NCBI GenBank assembly: GCA_041874755.1
Contig: CP102611.1
Span: 930,001 to 994,000, forward strand
Length of the DNA stretch: 64,000 bases
Direction of reading: 5' to 3'
Origin: Chitinibacter sp. SCUT-21
Lineage (GTDB): Bacteria; Pseudomonadota; Gammaproteobacteria; Burkholderiales; Chitinibacteraceae
In this document: in pieces, positions 31,192 to 38,277 of the stretch
How the letters are laid out: each line of letters begins with the position of its first letter
Numbering within the stretch: the stretch's first letter is position 1
Made by a program: the position numbers and the translations under genes
Notes under the pieces: generated by a model
Seen by the model: the letters and a program-made list of their open reading frames with translations, nothing else
Told to the model about the DNA's origin: nothing
Databases searched by the model: none

Positions 31192-32070
31192 TCACTGCTG
31201 ATGCACGCTCGCGGGTTTCGATGCCGCCTTTTGCGCGTCTTCTTTGACCATGCGAATCTCCTCCGCCAGCCATTTCTCGTCTTCCGAGCCGGGTTCCAGT
31301 AGCGCGAGGAGTTTATTCCACCAAGTGATCGTCGCGTCAAAGTCGCCGCGTTGTAGCGCGGCGCTGCCGGCGAGCATTAGCGCGTCGGGCTCGCTGGCGT
31401 TGAGCTCCAAGGCTTTAGCGAGCAATTGTGTTGGGCGGCCGGCGAAGCTGTTGTCGCGCACGGCGATTGATCCGGCAAAGCGGGCCATTTCGCCGGGGTC
31501 GCGTTGCACGAGTGGCCACGCTTTTTCGTAGGCTTTGACCGCCTCGTCGTAGCGCGCCAAGGTGCGGTAGCTGCGCGCCAGCATCAGCCAACCCTCGTCG
31601 TTATCGGGTTCGAGCGCCAGTTTGGCTTCCAAGCTTTTGACCATGCCCTCGATTTTGGCGGCATCCATCGCCGCGGCCGGTGCTGCTTGGCGGCTCATTG
31701 GGTTCAGCGCTGCGGGGTTGCCGATTTGGAAGTACAGCAAGGCAGCGATTAGCGGCAGGCCGACGCCGACCAAGGCGACGGTGATTTTCTGGCTGCGCGA
31801 GTTGGCCAAGCTATCGGTATTCACGCTGGTGGCGCGCCCTACTTCGGCAACTAGCCGCGCTTCGGCCTCGCTCACGCTGGCGGCATACGCGTCGGCACTG
31901 AGCCGCCCGTTAGTCACATCGGCGTCCAGCTCGGCGATCACGCTGTCGTGCAATTGGTAGCGCGCGCGGCGTAGGTCATCCGCTTGCTGGCGTTGGCGAA
32001 ACAGCGGGTACAGCAGCACCAGCAGGCACAAGACGATCAGCGCGGCGCTGTAGAGGGCAAAGGTATTCAT
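31192..32070 (-). CDS. ccmI: Cytochrome c maturation protein CcmI (TPR)
   Basis: Apocytochrome c chaperone of the System I haem-lyase complex. The 292-aa protein has TM1 at the N-terminus (ALYSAALIVLCLLVLLYPLF), a cytoplasmic helical loop with a leucine-zipper look, and TM2 near residues 98-118 (ITVALVGVGLPLIAALLYF). The periplasmic tetratricopeptide region follows (EGWLMLARSYRTLARYDEAVKAYEKAWPL and further repeats) and presents apocytochromes to CcmFH. It is the last gene of the ccm operon. A 124-bp gap carrying a repeat-like sequence separates it from ccmH, whereas the other ccm genes are tightly packed. Confidence 0.9.
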   Translation of the reverse strand: MNTFALYSAALIVLCLLVLLYPLFRQRQQADDLRRARYQLHDSVIAELDADVTNGRLSADAYAASVSEAEARLVAEVGRATSVNTDSLANSRSQKITVALVGVGLPLIAALLYFQIGNPAALNPMSRQAAPAAAMDAAKIEGMVKSLEAKLALEPDNDEGWLMLARSYRTLARYDEAVKAYEKAWPLVQRDPGEMARFAGSIAVRDNSFAGRPTQLLAKALELNASEPDALMLAGSAALQRGDFDATITWWNKLLALLEPGSEDEKWLAEEIRMVKEDAQKAASKPASVHQQ

Positions 32071-32097
32071 TTTTGATTCTCGCTAGGTCATAAACCC

Positions 32098-32180
32098 AAA
32101 GTGTTCACGCTGCTTCGCCTCGCCGTAACAATGTACTGTCTTCGGCTGTGCGCCTGGCGTGAAGTCGCGGCCTTCGGCAA
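32098..32180. repeat. Repeat-like palindromic element inside the ccm operon
   Basis: The 124-bp spacer between ccmH and ccmI contains an inverted pair TTCACGC (32104-32110) / GCGTGAA (32157-32163). Inside it the GCC-rich arms GCCTCGCCGTAAC and GTACTGTCTTCGGC flank a short centre. It resembles palindromic intergenic repeats ending in GCCGAAGACAGTAC that recur in proteobacterial genomes; I cannot verify the family here. Confidence 0.45.
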
Positions 32181-32194
32181 CCACTTTGATTCGA

Positions 32195-32704
32195 TCACTT
32201 AAATTCTTGACGCAATCTTGCTAGCTCATCGGCATCGGGCTCTATCGCAGGTATATCTTTGGGTTTCTTTTTCAAAACACCTTTGATAAACATACCTACC
32301 GCCAGTATCAACAAGAGCAGCGGCCCTAACCACAGCAGCAAGGTTTTACCCGACCACGGTGGGCGGTAGGTGACAAAGTCGCCATAGCGATCAGTGAGGT
32401 AGCTGACGATTTGCGGATTGCTTTTGCCGCTGCGGATTTGTTCGCGCACTTCGCGGCGCAAATCTTCAGCCAGCGGCGCGCGCGAGCTGGCAAGGCTTTC
32501 GTTTTGGCAAACCAAGCAGCGCAATTCGGCCGAGAGCAAATGCAGGCGCTCTTCAACTTGCGTATCGCTCAAAGAGCTCGTAGCGCTGGCGACGGGCTTG
32601 GCTTGAGAAGCAGCAGATTCGGCGTGGGCGCTAGACGATAAAAAGCCAAGCGCAGCCAATAAAATTGCGGCTAAATTCAGCGAGAAAGATGAATGACAGC
32701 GCAT
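32195..32704 (-). CDS. ccmH: Cytochrome c maturation protein CcmH (thioredoxin-like)
   Basis: Thiol-disulfide component of the haem lyase that keeps apocytochrome CXXCH cysteines reduced for ligation. The 169-aa protein has a signal peptide or anchor at the N-terminus (LAAILLAALGFLSSSAHA) and the family active site LRCLVCQNESLASS with Cys63 and Cys66. A C-terminal TM (LLLWLGPLLLLILAVGMF, about 121-139) ends near a short cytoplasmic tail. This is the short CcmH/CcmL form; the TPR part is the separate ccmI gene, not fused as in E. coli. The start codon touches the ccmG stop (1-bp overlap at 32704). Confidence 0.93.
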   Translation of the reverse strand: MRCHSSFSLNLAAILLAALGFLSSSAHAESAASQAKPVASATSSLSDTQVEERLHLLSAELRCLVCQNESLASSRAPLAEDLRREVREQIRSGKSNPQIVSYLTDRYGDFVTYRPPWSGKTLLLWLGPLLLLILAVGMFIKGVLKKKPKDIPAIEPDADELARLRQEFK

Positions 32705-33240
32705 TATTTCCCCCCCGCTTCCGCGATACGGGCTGCTTGCAAGGCCGGTACGATTTTGTCTTTGAATACTTCGTCGGTGACTGGGCCGGTGTGCTTCAAG
32801 CGAATCACGCCTTGGCCGTCAATCACAAAAGTTTCCGGTACGCCGTAGACACCAAAATCAATACCAACGCGGCCATCACGATCGGCAACGACCACAGCGT
32901 ACGGGTTGCCACGGCTTTGCAGCCATTGCTTGGCATCGGCATCCTGATCTTTGTATGCCAAACCAACCATAGGCGCGCCGAGCTTGTCTTTCCACGCATT
33001 GAGCACCGGATGCTCAACCACACAAGCCGAGCACCACGACGCCCAGACATTCAGCACCCAAGGCTGGCCTTTCAATTCGCTAGCGGCAAACTGGCCCGCC
33101 TGATCGAGTCGCTCCAGCGTAAACGCCGGTGCTGGTTTGCCAATCAACGGCGATGGAATATGGCGCGGATTGAGTCGCAGCCCGTACGAGAGCAAGGCAG
33201 CGAGCGCGACAAAAATAATCAGCGGTAAAAAACGTTTCAT
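32704..33240 (-). CDS. ccmG: Thiol:disulfide interchange protein CcmG/DsbE
   Basis: Membrane-anchored thioredoxin-fold protein that reduces apocytochrome c thiols in the periplasm with electrons from DsbD. I use the ATG at 33240, which overlaps the ccmF stop as ATGA and has GAGGTAG upstream; a TTG 18 bp earlier is less likely. The 178-aa protein has an N-terminal TM (residues 4-20) and the active site WASWCSAC with Cys70 and Cys73. The GVYGVPETFVID segment holds the cis-proline. Normal length and full set of motifs. Confidence 0.95.
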   Translation of the reverse strand: MKRFLPLIIFVALAALLSYGLRLNPRHIPSPLIGKPAPAFTLERLDQAGQFAASELKGQPWVLNVWASWCSACVVEHPVLNAWKDKLGAPMVGLAYKDQDADAKQWLQSRGNPYAVVVADRDGRVGIDFGVYGVPETFVIDGQGVIRLKHTGPVTDEVFKDKIVPALQAARIAEAGGK

Positions 33241-35234
33241 TGCGCTACCTCTGTGCAACTCGGCGCAGCGGTTTTACCCCAGCGCGACAGACGATAGCGG
33301 CGATCAGACAGCGCCAAAATACCGCCCAAGGCCATCAAAATACAGCCGTACCAAATCCAGCCGACCAAGGGCTTGTAATGCGCGCGGATAATCCACGCGC
33401 CGGTAAATGGATTGTCGCCCAAGGGCTCACCCAGCGAGACGTACACATCGTAGGTCGTAGTATGGTGAATTGCGGCTTCGGTCATCGGCATGGCACTGGA
33501 GAAATACTGGCGTTTTTCTGGCTGCAAAACGGTGACGTTTTTGCCGTCCTTTTGCAAAGTCAGCGTACCCTTGAGTGCCGCGTAATTGCTTTGACGCACC
33601 GGTGTGACCCCGTCAAAGCGAATTTGGTAATCGGCAACGGCTAAGGTCTGACCGTGCAGCATCTTCACGTCGAACTCATGCTCGTAGCTCGACACCACCG
33701 TCACCCCGGCGACAAACACCGCGACGCCCAAATGCGCCAAGTGCATGCCGCTAAATGCAGCGGGCAAGGACCAAAATGCGGCCCATAACGATTGCCCCTT
33801 GCGCACGCCGATGGCAATTCGCCCAGCCCAATCGAGCAGCGCGGTTAATCCCACCCAGAATGCAATGCCCAGCGCAAAGGCCACGCCCCAGCGCCATTGA
33901 TTACTCCATAAGAACGGCGAGGCGATACCGAACAAGATCGACGCCAGCACAGGCCAGCGCAAAGTTGCGAAGATTTCGTTTGGCGCGTGTTGCTTCCAGC
34001 GCATCGTGCCAGCCATGCCAACCAAAATCAGCATCGGCAGCATCAGCGGAACAAACACTGAGTTAAAGTACGGCGGGCCAACGGACAATTTACCCATGCC
34101 CAGCGCGTCGATCAGCAGTGGGTACAAGGTGCCAAGCATCACGGTCGCGCACGCCACCGTGAACAGCACGTTATTGAGCAGTAGCAACATTTCACGCGAA
34201 CACCATGTGAAAGCGCCACCGCCCTCCATCTTGGGCGCACGCCACGCGTACAGCGCCAGCGAGGTGCCGATCACCAAGCACAGCAAAATCAGAATAAACG
34301 AACCGCGCGTTGGATCAGTGGCAAAAGCGTGTACCGAGGTCAGCACGCCTGAGCGCACAAGGAAGGTGCCAAGCAAAGATAGCGAGAACGTCGCAATCGC
34401 CAGCAACACCGTCCAATGCTTAAACGCATTGCGCTTTTCGGCCACCGCCAGCGAATGAATCAGCGCGGTGCCGGCCAGCCACGGCATGAACGAGGCGTTT
34501 TCAACCGGATCCCAAAACCACCAGCCGCCCCAGCCTAATTCGTAATACGCCCAAGCGCTACCGAGCATAATACCCAGTGTCAGCGACACCCATGCCGCCG
34601 CAGTCCACGGCCGCGACCAGCGCGCCCATGCGGCATCCAAGCGGCCTGTCAGCAAGGCGGCAATCGCAAACGCAAACGCGACCGAAAAACCAACGTAGCC
34701 CATATACAGCAGCGGCGGGTGAAAAATCAGCCCCGGGTCTTGCAACAGCGGATTCAAATCTTTGCCTTCCAGCGCCGCAGGCAGCAAGCGCTCAAATGGA
34801 TTGGAGGTCAGAATCACAAATAAATGCAGCCCTAAAGATACCCAACCCAATACGCCGAGCACCAAGGCGCGAATGGTCAGCGGCAAGCTGCGACCCACAA
34901 AGGCCACCGCCGCGCTCCAACCCGCCAGCATCCACAGCCACAGCAGCAGCGAACCTTCGTGCCCGCCCCACACTGCGGCAAATTTATAAATATCAGGCAG
35001 CAGACGGTTCGATTGCTTGGCCACATACAGCAGCGAAAAATCATTTTGCAAAAACGCCACCGACAGCAGCGCAAACGAGCTGGTCAGCAAGGCCAATTGC
35101 AAACCGGCGGCGGGGCGCGCCATGCGCATCAAGCCTTGATTACCAAGCTGACCGCCGACAATGCCGCTCGCGCCCATCACCAGCGCGATCAGCGTCGATA
35201 AAATTAAGCAAAATAAACCCAGTTCACCAATCAT
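33237..35234 (-). CDS. ccmF: Haem lyase subunit CcmF
   Basis: Large integral membrane protein that, with CcmH and CcmI, ligates haem to apocytochromes. The 665-aa protein has about fifteen TM segments. The haem-handling WWD motif reads WGGWWFWDPVENASFMPW near residue 235. Conserved histidines lie in flanking loops (HEGSLLLW near 92 and FHPPLLYMGYVG near 173). Length is typical. The gene lies between ccmE and ccmG and overlaps ccmG by 4 bp. Confidence 0.96.
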   Translation of the reverse strand: MIGELGLFCLILSTLIALVMGASGIVGGQLGNQGLMRMARPAAGLQLALLTSSFALLSVAFLQNDFSLLYVAKQSNRLLPDIYKFAAVWGGHEGSLLLWLWMLAGWSAAVAFVGRSLPLTIRALVLGVLGWVSLGLHLFVILTSNPFERLLPAALEGKDLNPLLQDPGLIFHPPLLYMGYVGFSVAFAFAIAALLTGRLDAAWARWSRPWTAAAWVSLTLGIMLGSAWAYYELGWGGWWFWDPVENASFMPWLAGTALIHSLAVAEKRNAFKHWTVLLAIATFSLSLLGTFLVRSGVLTSVHAFATDPTRGSFILILLCLVIGTSLALYAWRAPKMEGGGAFTWCSREMLLLLNNVLFTVACATVMLGTLYPLLIDALGMGKLSVGPPYFNSVFVPLMLPMLILVGMAGTMRWKQHAPNEIFATLRWPVLASILFGIASPFLWSNQWRWGVAFALGIAFWVGLTALLDWAGRIAIGVRKGQSLWAAFWSLPAAFSGMHLAHLGVAVFVAGVTVVSSYEHEFDVKMLHGQTLAVADYQIRFDGVTPVRQSNYAALKGTLTLQKDGKNVTVLQPEKRQYFSSAMPMTEAAIHHTTTYDVYVSLGEPLGDNPFTGAWIIRAHYKPLVGWIWYGCILMALGGILALSDRRYRLSRWGKTAAPSCTEVAQ

Positions 35235-35294
35235 TACTGACCCTTCTTTTTCGTCACTCAGTTCTCGACTTGGTCGAGACTTGCCGCGGAGCTT

Positions 35295-35744
35295 TTACTG
35301 CGCGGCCTTTTTCTCAGCAGCGCGCTGATGCGCTTTATTCACCGCTTCTTGTGCCTCAGGCGGCATATAGTTTTCGTCGTGTTTGGCCAGCACTTCGGTC
35401 GCGGTAAACACCGAGCCATCCCAACTGCCTTGCGCAACGACGCCTTTGCCTTCTTTGAATAAATCAGGCAGCAGGCCTTTGTATTTCACCGTGATGGTTT
35501 TATCGGTGTCGGTCACGGCAAATTGCATCGTGACGCCATCGCTTTCACGCTGTAGTGATTTTTCCGCGACCATGCCGCCAATGCGAAACGCGCGCCCCTG
35601 CGGCGCTTCGCCAGCGATCACCTGCGTCGGGCTATAAAAAAATACGAGGTTTTCGCGAAAGGCATTCACCACAAAAAAAGTGACCAAGGCCAAGGTGAGC
35701 AAGGCTCCGGCAAGCCAGAACATTCGTTTGCGACGTGGCGTCAT
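35295..35744 (-). CDS. ccmE: Haem chaperone CcmE
   Basis: Periplasmic haem chaperone that binds haem covalently and passes it to CcmF. The 149-aa protein has an N-terminal membrane anchor (residues 8-27, MFWLAGALLTLALVTFFVV), the OB-fold core including FRIGGMVAEKSLQR, and the haem-binding site HDENYMPPE with His122 and Tyr126. It is the HxxxY form of CcmE, not the CxxxY form. The start overlaps the end of ccmD by 4 bp (ATGA). Confidence 0.95.
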   Translation of the reverse strand: MTPRRKRMFWLAGALLTLALVTFFVVNAFRENLVFFYSPTQVIAGEAPQGRAFRIGGMVAEKSLQRESDGVTMQFAVTDTDKTITVKYKGLLPDLFKEGKGVVAQGSWDGSVFTATEVLAKHDENYMPPEAQEAVNKAHQRAAEKKAAQ

Positions 35745-35941
35745 TGCGCACCTCCGGCATCATTGATTTTGGCGAGCATTTGCGCACGGCGAATTTGCGC
35801 CAGCGTTTGCGCACGATTAATGCGCAGTAATACCCCTTCTATGCATAGACCTGTAGCGCATACTGCAAATGACCACCAGACATATACCCCGTAGCCACCC
35901 ATGGCAAAAAATTCGGCCCAGCTATTCCAATACAGGTTCAT
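35741..35941 (-). CDS. ccmD: Haem exporter protein CcmD
   Basis: Small single-TM protein that stabilises the CcmABC-CcmE haem release complex. The 66-aa product starts at MNLYWNSWAEFFAMGGYGVYVW; the GGYGxYVW pattern is typical of CcmD. A TM segment follows and the C-terminus is basic. Two ATG codons are in tandem at 35944 and 35941; the second has better spacing from AAGG. An ORF running further upstream is out of frame with ccmC and not real. It overlaps ccmE by 4 bp and adjoins the ccmC stop. Confidence 0.9.
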   Translation of the reverse strand: MNLYWNSWAEFFAMGGYGVYVWWSFAVCATGLCIEGVLLRINRAQTLAQIRRAQMLAKINDAGGAQ

Positions 35942-35943
35942 CA

Positions 35944-36723
35944 TCACACCTTGCTCGTGTTGGCGATTTCGGGCAATTCTTGCACCCAGCGCGTCGCCGC
36001 TTCGCGCTGCAAAATCAGGCAGCGCACGCGGCGCAATGTCGCGGCGATGGCATACATCCACGCCGCCAAGCTCATCAATAACATTGCAATCAGCATGATC
36101 GCCGCCATGCTGCTGCCTTTGGTCGACACCGACGCGCCTTGGTGCAAGGTATTCCACCAGTACACCGAGAAATAAATCACCGGCACATTAAACACGCCAA
36201 CTAGCGCCAAAATCGATCCGGCTTGGTCGCTGCGCTCTGGATCATCAATGCTGCGCGTTAGCGCGATAAAGCCCAGATACAAAAAGAACAGCAGCAACAT
36301 TGAGGTGAGGCGCGCGTCCCACACCCACCACGTGCCCCACATTGGCTTGCCCCACAGCGCGCCAGTGACCAGCGACATCAGCGCCATCCACGCGCCAGTT
36401 GGCGCCAGCGCTTGCGCCATCAGCGCCGACAGCCGCGTTTTCCATACAATATGAATTACTGACCAAAACGCCATCACGACGTAGATAAACATCGCCATCC
36501 AGCTCGTTGGCACATGCAAAAAGATAATCCGATAGCCTTCGCCCTGCTGCGCGTCGCCCGGCGCGATGGCCATACCCAGCCACAGCCCAACGATGGCCAA
36601 CAGCAGCGCTGCCGCGCTAAACCACGGAATCGCCTTGCCCGCCAGCGGGTAAAAAGTGCTCGGCGCGGCAAAGTGAAATAAGTGCCAGCGTTTTTCGGTT
36701 TTTGCAGTCGATGCTGTATCCAT
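35944..36723 (-). CDS. ccmC: Haem exporter protein CcmC
   Basis: Integral membrane protein that delivers haem to CcmE. I start at the ATG at 36723, preceded by AGAAG at 7 nt; longer versions overlap ccmB and translate as its shadow. The 259-aa protein has six TM segments, the tryptophan-rich WWD motif GTWWVWDARLTS near residue 130, and conserved histidines in FLHVPTSWMAMF and in WWNTLHQGAS. It sits between ccmB and ccmD as in canonical System I operons. Confidence 0.95.
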   Translation of the reverse strand: MDTASTAKTEKRWHLFHFAAPSTFYPLAGKAIPWFSAAALLLAIVGLWLGMAIAPGDAQQGEGYRIIFLHVPTSWMAMFIYVVMAFWSVIHIVWKTRLSALMAQALAPTGAWMALMSLVTGALWGKPMWGTWWVWDARLTSMLLLFFLYLGFIALTRSIDDPERSDQAGSILALVGVFNVPVIYFSVYWWNTLHQGASVSTKGSSMAAIMLIAMLLMSLAAWMYAIAATLRRVRCLILQREAATRWVQELPEIANTSKV

Positions 36724-36733
36724 TTTCATTCTT

Positions 36734-37408
36734 CTATTCAATCGCCAGTCGCAGCGCTTTGGCCGCCAACCACGGCGCGAAAAACATCGTCGCGCACGCC
36801 AAGGCGGCGAGTAGCGATAATTCCGCCATCCCCGTTTGCCCCGCCGCCACCGCACCGACTGCGCCGCTACCAAAAATCAACACCGGCGCCAGCAACGGCA
36901 GCACCAGCAAGGCCAGCAACACTTCGCCTTGGCGCAAACCCAAAGTGAGCGCTGTGCCTACACCGCCCAGCGTGGTAATAATCGGCGTGCCGACCAGCAA
37001 ACTCGCCAGCAGCATTAACCATTGCTCGCTCGGCAAACCATATTGGATTCCCAGCAATGGCGCGGCGAGCGCCAGTGGAATACTGGTCGCAAGCCAATGC
37101 GCGGCCATTTTGCCCGCAACCATAATACTGACCGGAAATGGCGCGAGCATTAATTGCTCCAGCGAGCCATCGAGCCAATCGCTATGAAATAAACGCGGCA
37201 AAGCCAATAAATTGGCCAATAGCGCCGCCACCCACAACACGCCAGGGCCGATGCGCAAGAGCCAAGCCGGCTCGGGTCCAACAGCGAGTGGGAACAAGGT
37301 CGCAACCAACACAAAGAACATCAGCCCGACCAATACGTCGCCGCGCTGACGCCACGACAGCAATAAATCGCGCCCAATGATGCTAAAGAAAAAGCCGAAC
37401 GCACTCAT
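36734..37408 (-). CDS. ccmB: Haem ABC transporter permease CcmB
   Basis: Membrane subunit of the CcmAB ABC transporter that powers release of holo-CcmE. The 224-aa protein has six TM segments. The N-terminal FSIIGRDLLLSWRQRGDVL and the central LFHSDWLDGSLEQLMLAP are family landmarks. Normal length. The first codon overlaps the end of ccmA by 4 bp (ATGA). Confidence 0.94.
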   Translation of the reverse strand: MSAFGFFFSIIGRDLLLSWRQRGDVLVGLMFFVLVATLFPLAVGPEPAWLLRIGPGVLWVAALLANLLALPRLFHSDWLDGSLEQLMLAPFPVSIMVAGKMAAHWLATSIPLALAAPLLGIQYGLPSEQWLMLLASLLVGTPIITTLGGVGTALTLGLRQGEVLLALLVLPLLAPVLIFGSGAVGAVAAGQTGMAELSLLAALACATMFFAPWLAAKALRLAIE

Positions 37409-38037
37409 CGCTGCGCTCCGCTGGCGCTGAGCTGCAAAATACTTGGGCTAGGTATTTCATTGGGCAAAGCTTGATGAGAGGTTAGCAGGGCAATACCCCC
37501 TTGCTGTAAATGCGCGGTAATCCAATTGCCTAACTCGCCCTGCCCTGCTGCATCAAGCGCGACAAAGGGCTCGTCCATCACCCAGATCGGCCGTGGCATG
37601 GCGACAAAACGCGCCAAGGTGGCGCGGCGCTTTTGGCCTTGCGACAAATGCCGTACCGCTAAATCCACGCAGCGGCTTAAACCGACTTTGACCAAAGCTC
37701 GCAAGGCCTGCGCTTCATCAAGCGCTACGCCATTTAAGCGCGCGTGTAGACGTAGATTTTCCAGTGGGCTAAGTGTGTCTTTGAGCGCATCGCGGTGGCC
37801 CAAATAATGAAATTGCGCGCCGTACTCGTCACCCCAAGCGGTGATGCTGCGCTGCTGCCAATGCACAGACCCTTGCTGCAGCGGCGAAAGCGCCGCCAGT
37901 ATTTTCAGCAAGGTCGTTTTCCCCACGCCATTGGGGCCTTGCAAATGCAGACATTGACCCGCCTGCAGCGTGAAGGACACATTGGAAAATAAAGGTTTGC
38001 CACCTCGGCTGGCGCCGAGATCTTGCAATTGCAGCAT
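37405..38037 (-). CDS. ccmA: Haem ABC transporter ATP-binding protein CcmA
   Basis: ATPase of the CcmAB transporter. I choose the ATG at 38037 (MLQLQDLGAS), with TAGGA 5 nt upstream; a TTG at 38052 is the alternative. The 210-aa protein shows Walker A GPNGVGKTTLL (about 35-45), the signature motif LSQGQKRR, Walker B PIWVMDEPF, and the H-loop in LLTSHQ. First gene of ccmABCDEFGHI. A NarL/NarP-like inverted repeat lies about 72-87 bp upstream, so nitrate control of cytochrome c maturation is likely. Confidence 0.95.
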   Translation of the reverse strand: MLQLQDLGASRGGKPLFSNVSFTLQAGQCLHLQGPNGVGKTTLLKILAALSPLQQGSVHWQQRSITAWGDEYGAQFHYLGHRDALKDTLSPLENLRLHARLNGVALDEAQALRALVKVGLSRCVDLAVRHLSQGQKRRATLARFVAMPRPIWVMDEPFVALDAAGQGELGNWITAHLQQGGIALLTSHQALPNEIPSPSILQLSASGAQR

Positions 38038-38108
38038 TGGAATCCTAGTCAACTAAACACTGCAGGAGTTTACCCTGCCCTTGCGCGCTATTTTTGGGGA
38101 TTAACGAC

Positions 38109-38124
38109 TACCCCCAAGGGAGTA
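38109..38124 (-). promoter_or_regulatory. NarL/NarP-like 7-2-7 site upstream of ccmA
   Basis: TACCCCCAAGGGAGTA is an inverted repeat of TACYYM-type heptamers with exact 7-2-7 spacing; the last base of each arm deviates from TACYYMT (C instead of T). It lies 72-87 bp before the ccmA ATG and also 150 bp before the divergent ATPase gene at 38278. It could thus govern either, but ccmA is the more sensible target. Confidence 0.5.
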
Positions 38125-38277
38125 CCACGCTATCACGCCCTGTCAGTAAGGAGCTCTCATTTTCGCGCTAAAACTACTGGGTTGGATTGTGACATGTCTT
38201 TCAAAGAAGCCGCAATTTTCTTTGATTAATTCAGGCCGTCTACTTACACTAAAATATCAAATTGCGCAGAGAAGACC

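Noticed and set aside
35942-36157. Long upstream extension of ccmD (138-aa frame)
   Set aside because: It runs antisense-like out of frame through the end of ccmC and is a shadow. The true CcmD starts at 35941.
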